Positions 1 to 13,186 of a stretch of DNA of 64,000 bases are shown piece after piece. Made by a program: the position numbers and the translations under genes. The notes under the pieces were generated by a model. It did no database searches. It saw only the letters and a program-made list of their open reading frames with translations, and was not told the origin of the DNA. The stretch covers positions 620,001-684,000 of the forward strand of contig JARWMV010000232.1 in NCBI GenBank assembly GCA_030998015.1. Reading direction: 5' to 3'. Positions within the stretch are counted from its first letter, which is position 1, and the number at the start of each line of letters is the position of its first letter. This stretch comes from Ceratorhiza oryzae-sativae (Eukaryota > Basidiomycota > Agaricomycetes > Cantharellales > Ceratobasidiaceae).

Positions 1-559
1 CTCCAGAGCACCGGCCTTGCTACAGCTGATGGTGAAGCGTCAAAATAGAAAAAGCAGCGACATGTAAGAAGTGGGAGAAGAAGACAATAGGCTCAATGGC
101 GGGGCAAAACAAAACTGAGATAAGTGCATCCATGGCGCGCCGCCGGAAGGCACTCTTCGGCGGCCTTGGCAGTGCACGCGCGGACTATTTGATGATTTCA
201 CTTCATAATGTGTCAAGTCATGCCTCGATTAGCTTAGTATAATAATACCAGGACAGAACGGCGATAATAGTGCCACTATCCGAAGCTCGTGAGCCGACGT
301 GGACTGTTAATCTAACGTGCTTCTTTCGTAAATTCTCCGGATTGATTATGCCCGCACTTCTCTACGCCAAAGCTGGACAAGGCAGTGTCTCGAAATATCT
401 TTCTACAGAAAACGCTCAATCGACTAGAGGCAATGATCTAACCAGTGTTTTCCTATCGACACTCGGATGCATCTCTCGGAGCCCAATGGCACGCATAGTA
501 TCCACCTTCCTTGCTCCTGCCTGCACTCCAACGCCGCTCTTGTTCTACTAACACGGTTC

Positions 560-1330
560 TGCTATCAGGGCCCGCTCAAATTCCTCGGTAAAATCGAAAA
601 CCCAGGTAATGAGTGCTTTAATGCTGTCGACTTCTCAATCCAGGCGTCTAACCAAATAAATTATCCGACGAGGGAAAAAAGACCGGGTACTCACCTTGAT
701 ATTCGAGTTGGCGGCCATTATTGGAATTGTCAAGAGCCACCATTGGAAGTGTTGGAACGATTCAAAAGTTATCATCGGAATCAAACTCGTGCCTCTCGAA
801 CAAACTGGCAGAGTCAACCGTTAAGTGAATCTATACTCACCATCTCGTCGCTGAGGCGTCATCCTATAGGCGTCATTCCCACTCCCCATGTCGACTCTTG
901 GTTACGTGGAATAAGACGCGTTGCCCAATCCAGTCTGCTTTTGAGTGGCTTCAAAAAATATTTGGGATACTCACATCATAAGGGAGCATATCCATTCAAA
1001 TTGGCAAACGCACAACACAACGTTCTCCCAAACCAAGGATCCAGAGTACGGGCAAAATGACTGTGCGTTGTGTATTGGGTAAACAAGTGGGCAACATATA
1101 CGTACAAGGCAGACAACAAGGCAGGGAGAGGAGAGATATCCGATCCAACAGGCACAGCGGAGACGAAGGGTGAGGAGACTAACAGCGAGTACCAGAACAA
1201 AAGAAGAACCAAAATCAAGACCGAGACTGAGGAAACCCAGGACAGGCGGAAATGAACAGAAGATTAAGACAACCCATAGCACGCGATAGGTGTGATGGGA
1301 AGAATTATGTACCAAAAGTGTACGAAGCAA
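560..1330 (-). other. possible spliced gene or UTR, unrecognised
   Basis: On the minus strand this stretch has several good splice pairs: GTGAGT donors near 978, 839 and 696 and acceptors near 955, 810 and 650. The pieces between them can be read as short exons ending in a peptide with AWIEKSTALKHS and FSILPRNLSGP before a stop near 570. A hydrophobic 119-codon open frame lies upstream (1330-971). I could not join the pieces into one frame without a single-base change, and I recognise no family. It lies just downstream of the large coiled-coil gene, on the same strand, so it may be a separate small gene or a spliced 3' UTR. Positions 1-559 hold nothing I can support. Confidence 0.22.
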
Positions 1331-1369
1331 GCATGGAACGAAAAATCAAAATAGGCAACGATTGTGCAA

Positions 1370-4300
1370 TTAGCTATACCAGCCATCCTCATCGCAGGTC
1401 AGGGTAGTAGATGCGACACTTTGAGCTGGGGAAGGCACTCGGGGTCGATGGTGCTGGGCTTGGCGCGCGTGGCTTGGGCGAGGAGTTTGCGGAGGCACTA
1501 ACGCCCGGCCATTGCCATTTGTTACCGGGGCATGCATCGAGGCCCAAACGGATGGTGGGGGAGGGCTAGCGGAACCATTAGGAAGGTCCAGTGATTTACC
1601 GTTTGGGAGCCCGTTGGATGCGTGCAGCGATGCCCCGAGGCCTTGGCGCGTTGGCGTATACACCGAGGTGCTATGTGAAAGACGCGAGAGCGAACGGGAA
1701 AGATCCACGGGCATCCCGGTTACCACGCCGTTACGCTGCGGTACGGGAGCCACAGGAGTCTGAGGGCGAGCAGCCTCGGCGAGCTCGGCTTTGGCAGTAT
1801 CGAGTTGATGCTCCAGCGTAACGATTTGATTTTGCATCGATTGAGCACGTTGCTGCACAATGTTGTCAATAAATGAAGCAGTGAAAATCGCAAAGTGCCA
1901 CTCACGTCATGTTGTTGCTCAGCTTCAAGGAGGTCCTTTACTCGTAGTTGAAGCTGTGCGACCTGTTCCTGCGCCTGGGAATGACTCTCCTCGAGCTCAT
2001 CAACACGCGTGCGCTGAGTCTCCAGCTCGGCTTCAGCAGCTGTCGCCCGGCGTTCCCAGTCGGCAGCCTGCTGCTGGGCTTGCGCAATAGTTTGCTTCGC
2101 GGTTTGTTGGCCGCGCGTAAGGTCGGCAATTCGTCGCTCCTGCTCCTCGAAACGCTTTTTCAGATAGGCGTGTTCACCCACTAGGATTTTGCTCTCGTCA
2201 CGCGCCCGCTTAAGCTCAGCGACTTCCTCAGAGTCCTCCTTCTCCATTTGCTGAACGAGGTTCTCGACACGATCGGCAGTGCGACGAAGGTCGTCCCAAT
2301 GCTTTTGCTGCGCCATGAGGTTATTGCGTTGCCCTTCGAGTTGAGAGACAAGCTTCTTGGATGACTCGAGGTCTCGTGACACAAAGGTAGCTTCGAGCTC
2401 GAGCGTATTCACCTAGCAAAGCCATTAGCTTACACCAGGAATCTAATCGCAGTTACTCACCTTCATTTGCAATTCATGATTCTCCTGCACCTTTTCGTTG
2501 TTGATCTTCTCCAGAGCAAGGATCCGCTCCTGGTTAACGCGCAAAAGCGCATCAGCCTTCTCCGTCTTGGCCAACGCCTCAGTCAGGGCGGCTTGTGTAG
2601 CGGCTTCCTTGGCCTTGAGCACAGCAAGTTCGGTCTCCCGAGCAATAGTCGAGGCTTCACGCTGCGCTGCCGCAGCCCGCAAACTGGCCAACTCTTGTTC
2701 TGCAGCCTCCAACCTCTGGCCCAACAGATCACGCTCGCTCTGAACTCGTTCTTGAGAGACACGTGCGGTACCAAGCTGAGCTTGCAATTCGAGATTCGTG
2801 GCGGCAACTTTTTGAACCTCGTCGAATCGCTCGATCGCACCAAGCTTCATCGTGAATTCGGTCTGGGCCGTCCTCAGGGATTCGAGCGCGGCTTGGAGTG
2901 TAGCAGGAAGCGCGGCGAGTTCGGCGGATTGGGACTCTTGAGATCGCACCATGCCCAGAGTCTTGGCCAGCACGTCCTGCTGTTGCTGTGATAGTTCATC
3001 CAGCTTGGACAACGTAGAAGCCAGTTCGACCGGGCGCAGGGCGGGAGCGAGCGCCTCCATAACCTTACGCGAGATCGTCTCAGCATTGTATGAACTATCA
3101 CGAACAGCGAGGCGCGAGTCGAGGCGCTCGACGACCAAGTCAGCAACGTGCTCCTTCAAGACGTGAGGATCCGTAGGCGGGGGGATAGACGACTTGAGGG
3201 CTTGAGCAGTTTGTGAAGCGAGGCTGGAGATATCGATTCGGGGTGGCTGGATGTTGTTCAGAGCGGGAGCAAGGTGCTGGACGATGAGCATGGCTGTCTC
3301 GCGTTTGTCCGACGCGAGATCAATGAGTTGTGAGATATGAGGCTTGACGGCCTGAGTGAGCTGCACAGTCAACGCATCGGTATCGATTGGCGCAGCACGA
3401 GCAGCTTCGAGATGAGGAGCAAGCATCGAAACAAGCTGGTCAACTAATCCTTGGTCTTTTCGACGAAGACTATCCTCCAGCGCGCCAAGCCGCGAGGTCA
3501 CCTGTGCAAGTGGGTCCGCCACGCTAGACGCAATATGCAAGCGAGACTCTTCGGCCAACCTCGAGATGTCCGCCGAAGCAGAATTTTGGGCGGCAGCTGC
3601 AGAAATGAGATCCATGCGCTCTAGCACGGTCGCGAGCTCACGCTGGAGCATCGACTGTGTGTTCAACTGGCCCGACTCAATCATGCTTCGGATCAGCTCG
3701 AGGTCGAGCTCCGATGGTCCACCTAGTGATTCAGATTCTTGGCGACCAAGATCTACGGATTGAGATCTCGAGCAAATCGCCTCTCTCAGTGCATCCATAC
3801 GCATATCCAACGCCTGCTCTACCGCGCCTCGGATATCACTCATGCTTGTTCCAATAGTTGGATCAGGCGGAGCCGTAAACAACCGCTTGGCAGGCGAAGG
3901 TGAAGCTCTCCTAGGCGGAACACTCAGTTTCAAGAACCCAGGAATAGGCGACTTGGCCAATGGCTTTTGAGCAGACATCTCGACTGGGCCAAAGACATCG
4001 ATCGTCGGTTTGGGTGGCGTGACGGTTTGACCTGTTGGTTTGGCCTTGCGCGACAACGAGATCGAGGGTACGTTCATATCATCCAAACTTGGGCGGTTCG
4101 AGTGACCCTCAAATGCCTCCCGTGAGCTAAGCCTGGAGCGAACGGTTGGTCGAGTCGGACCATCATGTTGAACCAGCGACTTGAATACCGACGCGGGGAC
4201 CGTGTTTGCGTGATTCGGTTGCGCAAACTCGGGCAGAGTGCCCCGTTTTGTCTGAGGCGCAAAGATTGTGAGAGGCGTCTTTTCGATCGGCGCGCTCGCC

Positions 4301-7300
4301 GAGGGTGGTGGCGGCAGCTCGGTTGACGCAGTTCGAGGCACAAACGATGGGACTGAACCGTTGAATGAAAATGGCTTGGCAGCCGGGTTGAGCGCAGGCT
4401 TGGCCACGGCCCTCTCTGCAACCGGTGACACGACGCTGGGATAACGCCAGGTGGTGATATTATCCCGCCCGGGTGTGTCTTTTTGAACAGTATCGACAGG
4501 CGAATCGAGCTCTGTGTTTGCGAGCCCTAGCCCGTCGGAGATTCTTCGTTGCCTCTTTTCGCGTCCTTGAGTAGCACGAGCAGGCGATTGAAGTGGAGGA
4601 TCGGGCAATGGCCTGGAATGAGTCGAGTCGCCCGACCCAAACGACAGAGTGGGTACACCCGGGGGCAGCTTGAATGTAAACGACGCATGGTTGAACATGC
4701 CCCCACTAGGCTTGAACTCCATGGCACTAGCATTGAGCTTCGTCCCGATCGATGCCTGACGGGAGTGAGCACCTGGTGGAGGTGCAATAGGACCAAACTC
4801 AGACGGGGACCCTATACTACCACGCACAGGCTGAGAAACAGGGATGGAAGAGGTCGAGCTTCCACGGATGGATCCAAAGACGAACGGCTTGGCAAGTGGG
4901 TTGAGCGATTCGCGCCCAACGTTGAAACTCGGGCCACGGCTGTGCGATGGGCGGTCCTCGACATGACGAAGCTCGGCGCTTCCTGGCTTGGGGGCCGAGA
5001 ACACGAGATTCGCAGATGTCTGACGAGAGTGGGAGGCCGACTGAGGAACTGGAGGGAGGGGTCGGAAGGGTCGGGGGCTAAGATTTCCGGACTGGTGTCG
5101 CTCGACAAGCTGCGAGTGGATGGTTTGAGGGTGAGAGTATCCTTCTTCACTCGGGTTCGATACAATATCCTCCGATTGCTCTCGTTCCATACGCGACGGG
5201 CCATACGACTCGGGCTGAACATGTGGTGGGTGAGGGAAATCAGGAATGCGACGAGGTAGGCTAACAAGTTGTCCCCGAGCCATCTTGCGAATCCTACGTT
5301 CCTGGCGAGCACGATCTTCGTCCGAAGGATTCGACCATTCACCCGTGCTCTATCAACCCCAACCATCAGTGCCAATATCTCGATTCTCAACAACCAACCA
5401 ACCTCTGTATCGGACCCTGTCCATTCTGCCACTGGATCCTGTCCATACTGCCCATTCTCTGACTGGACACCATCCCAAGTATCCACAGCTGATCGAGCCT
5501 GCGTCTCCTCGTATTCGCTCTCTCCTTCAGCCAAATCGTCCTCGCGAGAGATCCTATTTACCGGCGGCTCCTCGCTCATCGTCCTGCGGCCCAGCGAGCG
5601 CAACGACGCATGCGAGAGATGGCGCGAGTGGTGTCGACTATGAGCTGCGGCAGTCATTGAATCGTCACCCTCGTCATCCGCGTCTTCTTCGCCCGCTTCT
5701 GGTTCTGGGTCTGTCGGCGCAGGCTTGAATGGCTGACCAAACGCTTGAGTGAGCTCTCGAGTGAGAGCGTTCACGCTCTGCCGTTCGGGTTCGGGTTGCT
5801 CAGGTTCCGACGCAGTCTGAGTATCCTCGTCCGCCTCCTCTTCTTCCTGGCCCTCGTCTTCCTCTTCCGTAACGTCCAACCCAAATCCACGCACAAAGTC
5901 CGGGCGTGAGAGTGCAGTGGCACGAACCGGAACGATGCCTTGCGGTGCGTGGATAACAGGAGCAGAGCTTTCACTATCAGAGGTGACTGATATAGATGTC
6001 GAGAGATTAGTAGGTGAACGTTGGGTGGTAAGGTCCAACGCTCCGCCGAGTTGTGGGCTAAGACCGAATGGATGTTGCTGCTGAACTGCGAGAGACTGGG
6101 TATATCCGTGTTGATGGGGTAACCTGGGTACGTGGAAGAACGGACTGTTGGGGCCTGGCGACGAAGCCAAAGACGGCGATTGAGAAGCTTGAAGCTTGTT
6201 GAGTTTGGAGAACAAGAGAGACGGGTCGGCGGGGGTCGAAATCTGTGAATCGGCGGAATATAAGTATGCTGATCAACTCGGAATTTTGTTAAAGGCAATT
6301 GAACGTGTTGGTAGCGTGTTGTGAATGCACGTGGCCGTGTATGATGGCGATGGTGATGGACCCAAAACTGCACGCGACTTACTGAGAACGCCCGGCCATG
6401 AGGCTGAGAAGGCATATAAGGCGCGCCACTTCCGGGTTCGACACCGAGCTTGGCCAGCTTTTCTTCGATGATCTGTTGTCGCATCAGATCCCAGGCTTGC
6501 TGTAGACATACAAATTATCAGCTCTGTGTGAATGCATGATAGCGATGTGCACTCACCCTACCAGGGAGGAACACCTCGATCGAACTCGGTAATTCACCCC
6601 GCGTGACGTGGTCCGGATGAGGCTCGACAGTCGTAGCCTCGAGCGCGCTATCAATCAATAGTTGCGGGGGCAACTCGGAAGCTGGGACCGGATATCGAGA
6701 CCACAGTGATTTCGTTCGGGTACTCGATTCAGCTGAGTCTCCCTTGTCCTGCTCTGGTGGTAAATCAGACTCGAGGGGGATCCTGACCGTCGGCTTTTTC
6801 TTCTTGACTTCCGGTAGGCCTGGTGCATTCTCTCCAGCCGGAGTCATCGGGGGCATCGGGCTCGTCTTGCGATTGGGGCCGCCCAACACAGCCTTGGGTG
6901 GGCCACCGATACTCATCGTACGCTTCGAGCGCGGCACAAATGGCGGGACGCCCAGTCCTCCGGGCTGAGGCGGCTGCCCATGGCCCATCATGGCCGCAAA
7001 CTGCTGCTGCTGCTGAAACGAGCCGCCACCGGGAGTCATGAGCGGGCCCATGTGTGCGATGCTCGCATGCTGGCGGTGCATCCCGGGCCGGTTCTGCAGC
7101 GGTGGCGGTTGGGGTGGCTTTTGCTGCTGGGCGAGAAACGTGCTCTGGTTCGGCCCGGGGGTGCTCATGAGAAACGCAGTCTGGGGGCCGTGGGGAAAGT
7201 GTTGGCCATGAAGGGAGCCTGAGCGGTGTTGATGGCAGGTGTGAAGAGCGCCTGTTCCGCAAAGTAGCCTGGGCCAACCGATATCGACTGGGGCACGTTC

Positions 7301-7377
7301 AGCCGCGACAAGTGATGACGGTGGCCCATCGGCCCTGGATGGGACCCGTGGTGGGGTAGTGGAGGGCGCGTAGCCAT
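1370..7377 (-). CDS. large coiled-coil protein of unknown function (about 1,880 aa)
   Basis: Six exons: 7377-6557, 6499-6383, 6242-5403, 5349-2461, 2412-1906 and 1852-1370, all joined in phase by GT-AG introns. The N-terminus is Pro/Gln/Met-rich and low in complexity. A conserved-looking segment follows (SSIEVFLPG, then QAWDLMRQQIIEEKLAKLG), then a highly acidic, Ser-rich region. A long disordered stretch repeats NPLAKPFVFG / NPAAKPFSF-type motifs and has LPPGVPTLSFG. The last roughly 500 residues are heptad-rich coiled coil with many Gln, Glu, Lys and Ala. In exon 1 the frame shifts near 7195: a missing C in a CCCC run separates MANTFP from HGPQTAFLMSTPG. The rest is clean. I do not recognise the family; the FG-like and coiled-coil parts suggest a structural or scaffold role, but that is a guess. 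Confidence 0.8.
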
Positions 7378-7790
7378 ACTAACGAATGGCGACAGTTATC
7401 TGCTCGTCGGTATTAGCACCAGGCGACAAGAAAATCAGACTTTGCCCACCTCAAAATATACTCAAGAAAAAGTCCTCCAAAAAAAAACGAAGGACACGAA
7501 AAGAGAACCAGACCTGACGACGGCGCAAAAAGCCTCAGTCGCGTTGCACAGTGCACCAGTAGCGTCACAGACCTTGTTCTGGTGTCGAGAGAGGTGCCGG
7601 TGGTGGCAGCAAAGGGGCTGGACACAGCAACCAGAAAGACCGGAGCAACTCGAGTGCGGTCGTCGCGACTGGAGGAACTCCACGATTTCAAGTCGGATGC
7701 AAACACAATGAATTTCAAATGGTACAAACACCTCCACATCGGCACATTCCTCTCTCCCGTTCAGCATCATCGCTCGACGGCTCCCATTTC
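7378..7790. other. intergenic: promoter side of the coiled-coil gene and 3' side of REC114-like gene
   Basis: 413 bp between two minus-strand genes. It holds only shadow frames and an A-rich tract near 7482. I see no gene or RNA. Confidence 0.5.
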
Positions 7791-9139
7791 CTATCTCTGG
7801 TCCAATCCGAGCTCAAGATCCAGCACAGCCTGCTCCTTCCACAGTTTGTGCACTCGTCCGACCTGCGCCACGTTTGGTAAGGGTCATGAGTGATTTACCC
7901 GCTCAGTCTATATTATACCGGCGCTCAACTCACCAGCCCGGGAAATCCGGGTTCTCTGATCACCTCGCCTACCAACTGCCGTAGTTCATCAAACGACAAC
8001 TTGTACAAATTCGAGTCGCCTTGGCGGAGCGCCGAGAGAATTGGACCTTCAATGCGATGCTCGATCTCCTCCTGGTGCGCGGTCGAGGCACTTGGTCCCT
8101 GGAGAGGCTGGGAGGACAATGGACTTGGTGCCGAGCTAGAGCTGGGAATTGAAAACTGCGTGTGCGATACGGATTGCTGCCTGGTCGACGCATCAAATTC
8201 ACCTCTCCCTGTGTTCAACTCTCCTGAAATAATTGGGTGTGGGCGAGGGCGAGTAACAGGGACTCGTGGCTCATCTATGGGCAGACTCGTTTCTTCTGCC
8301 AACGAAGACGTGTTCGGGAGGCCTGCAAATATGGTGCTTTCGCGATATTCCACCATATCCGTAGCTTTTGGCAACCGTGAGTGGTTGTCTAGACGGGTCG
8401 TGGGTGGGGGCTGACTCGGTTGAGGGGCACTACTCTTCGACTTGTCGCAAGGACACACAGACTGGATCGACGCGACAAACTTTGAAGCGTCCGATTCAGA
8501 CTTGAACGTGATTTGAAACCGCCTATACGTCTAAACTTCATTCGTTAGCGCGATGCAGCCCCCGCTGCGCCCATGCTTACCTTGACAGCCGAATCCGTCT
8601 GGTTCAACGGAAACAAATACCTAAATCCAACCGTGCTATTCTTATACACAGCCTTGAGTGGCAATTCCTGCCATGATATGCTATCCCAGAGAAAGAAGAA
8701 AGGTCCACTTTTTCCTAATTCCAGTATCAGCGAGCTGGCAAGAATGTATGCGCACGTGGCGTACCAGTACGACCTCTGGAGTTGCCGCACTTTGTGACAC
8801 CTGAGTTTCGCTTGGTTCGTCCGACAGATACGACACCCTCATCAAATACCTTGCCATAGAGCCAGGTCCCGTTGTCATTACGTCCAGTATCAAGCGGAGC
8901 TGTTCTCCAGTATGATATTTCCTGCAACTGACTCCAACACTTTCACCTCAAAACAAAAGCCGAAAAAAGTACCAAGGAATTTCGCTCGCCGCAGTATCGG
9001 TAGTAATAGCCACTTTTGATGTCACGTACTTGGTAATATGATGTACTGTACTTGACGTAGTCGTTTGTGCCATGGTTGAATTCACGAAAGTGGAGGTGGT
9101 GGGGCAAACCGGATGTGGTGGCGAGGACTTGGGCGTCAA
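7791..9139 (-). CDS. REC114: REC114-like meiotic double-strand-break protein, 5' exons unresolved
   Basis: The well-supported exons are about 8740-8581, 8530-7934 and 7862-7791, joined in phase. The first encodes a beta-rich stretch (FFFLWDSISWQELPLK, then TVGFRYLFPLN) running into YRRFQITFKSESD across the next intron. This fits the end of the PH-type N-terminal domain of Rec114, where the last strand is followed by a helix (ASKFVASIQSV). A disordered Ser/Pro-rich linker comes next. The C-terminus is helical: LYKLSFDELRQLVGEV, REPGFPGLV, GRVHKLWKEQAVLDLELG. This matches the plan of Rec114, whose C-terminal helices bind Mei4. Rec114 works with Mei4 and Mer2 on chromosome axes to activate Spo11. 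Upstream exons (to an ATG at 9139 or 9073) could not be joined confidently. The family call rests on domain order and short motifs, not a database search. Confidence 0.52.
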
Positions 9140-9223
9140 GATAAGCCGATCTAATCACCAGCCAAATTTTGTTATGCGAATTTGCAAATGTGCATGAGCT
9201 TGCGCTTCGCCTCAACCTCTATC
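9140..9223. promoter_or_regulatory. divergent intergenic region between REC114-like and DBP3
   Basis: The two genes are head-to-head. If REC114 starts at 9139, only 84 bp separate the start codons; if it starts at 9073, 150 bp do. Any promoter elements must be shared or overlapping. No specific motif is claimed. Confidence 0.45.
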
Positions 9224-11375
<2,152 letters not shown>

Positions 11376-12097
11376 ATACTCCCGGATGTATGATGGAGCT
11401 AGATGTCTTGTGCTGTGATTATAGCATTTGTCGCAATCATTCGCATATTGCATGTTGTCTGGTAATTCAATAATGAGTGATTGACAATTGGGTGCCCAAG
11501 GCTGTTCTACGATCGCGTAACTCCTCCGCACTCCCTTGTGGCCGATTTCATATCGCACACCTGAGTCATAACGTTGTTGTCAACTCATTGGTTTAACTCG
11601 GACGCCAATTTCACAAAAAGGGGGCGCAAATCCGGATAAATATTATTGACTCCTGACTTGCTGATCTGCAGGCGTTGCCACGGTGTCAACTACTTTGTCT
11701 TCGTTGACGTTATTATCACACTTCGGACCCACACTAGTTTCACCTCACCAATGTAATTAAAACCCACGAGAAGTCGTATAAAGGTGCGTATTTAACACCG
11801 CCGCGTCCAGGGTTCGTCTCTGTCGGGCGCCGGAGGGAATGCCGGAGTGTGTTGGCTGAACACTACTTTTGTGTAACTGGCTCATCCGAGCCATTTTGCT
11901 CACCTTTGTGGGATTTATGGAGGTCGGGCGGGCAGTGTTGAACCATGTGATGACATGTATGCGTTCCCACACATGGCCACGTGATTGATTCTGGTGCCTT
12001 GCGTCATCTACCAACGACTGCCACTGCACTCGACCAACTGGCCGGCCGCCACTGAGTCTCTAGTAATCTGGATTAATACGACTAAATATTTAGATAC
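11376..12097. other. intergenic, no gene seen
   Basis: 722 bp, moderately AT-rich, with short non-conserved open frames on both strands. I see no coding or RNA signal. Confidence 0.5.
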
Positions 12098-13186
12098 ATG
12101 AAATCGGCTTATCACGAGGTGTGTGCGGTTATCCAACGCTGTCTCCTTGAGATGGTGCAGAAGCTGCCACGACGAGAACGCCCTTCCGCCAAGGCTAGCA
12201 GGACGTTAGCCCAAAGCATATCGTGGGTAGCTCTAGGAATAAGGCAAGGATACATGCCTATAGGGCGTTTCAGTGCACTATAGTAACTCGTTACACTATA
12301 CCGGCTTGCTAGGACCGCTTGCCTCGTCGACTTCTGTCGGATCCCGGCCCCACAACGCACGTTGCCCAAGCTAATCGTGAATCTGAGAAAAGTGATACCC
12401 ATTTGACGAGTTTCGCTTTGATTGATTCATTCCTTTTGAGGCAGAACTGCACAGCCTGTGCTCCTATCTTTGCGTTGGTTGATCCGACCACGGAGGACAC
12501 ATTCTTTGTGAACACCCAGCTTTTGGTCCTCAAGTTAAGCATTCGGGCTTCTAATGAAGGTGATGGGTTGCCTCTGAGCCGTAGTCATCCAACGCTGGAA
12601 GGTGTGACCTTCATTATCCCTGATGAACCTCCACAAGCGCTCGCGTCTCCACCTGAGCCACTTCACCTATTACTCGAGGCTCTGTGTGCGGATCTACCGC
12701 TGTCATCTTTGGAAACAACCCAGCTCTCTGTTTCTGGCTTACCTGAAGTTGTTTTGTTGCCGAATGATAGTCTGAATCCACACGTGCAAGTCCCCCTTGC
12801 TGGGATCCTCCTGGACTATCCAATCGCCTACGTACCCATGTCTCGAGCTGGGTCACAGGACAACCCTTCTTACCTCAATGGGCATGCTCTGGACGTGTTT
12901 GACATCTGTTTGCGGCCTTCGCGAAATGGAGACCCGTATGTAAAATCCGCCCCGCCATCACCCGACCAAATCTCATCAATTCTCCAGACTCGAACTCATG
13001 AAGTTCTCGTGCCCAGCGGAGTTTTTATTGTCTGAATCTTCTGCCACGAGAAATCTAAACGCGTTGCGCCAGCATCTTGAAGTGGTCATACAGAATTTGA
13101 ACTCTAACGTCGACGGAGGTGATGGCCCTCACTGGGAAGTAGTTTTTACCCATTCACAGGTCATCATGGATCGTGTCGCGCTTTAA
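12098..13186 (+). CDS. UPF0739 / DUF4504 protein (C1orf74 family)
   Basis: Three exons: 12098-12226, 12313-12935 and 12988-13186. The second intron uses a clean GTATGT donor and restores a frame that carries the family's C-terminal features. Visible family marks are LIDSFLLRQNCTACAP near the start, the signature AGILLDYPIAYV, then LELMKFSCPAEFLL and the ending QVIMDRVAL. These line up with the GILLGYPVPY, FSVPE and VTLPAVAL parts of the animal C1orf74 family as I know it. The predicted protein is about 316 aa, slightly longer than the human protein (about 270). The molecular function of the family is unknown. The first exon and its GTAGCT donor are less certain than the rest. Confidence 0.75.

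Noticed and set aside
4549..5259. 236-codon plus-strand frame
   Set aside because: It is the antisense shadow of the large coiled-coil gene, whose frame and splice sites are clear.
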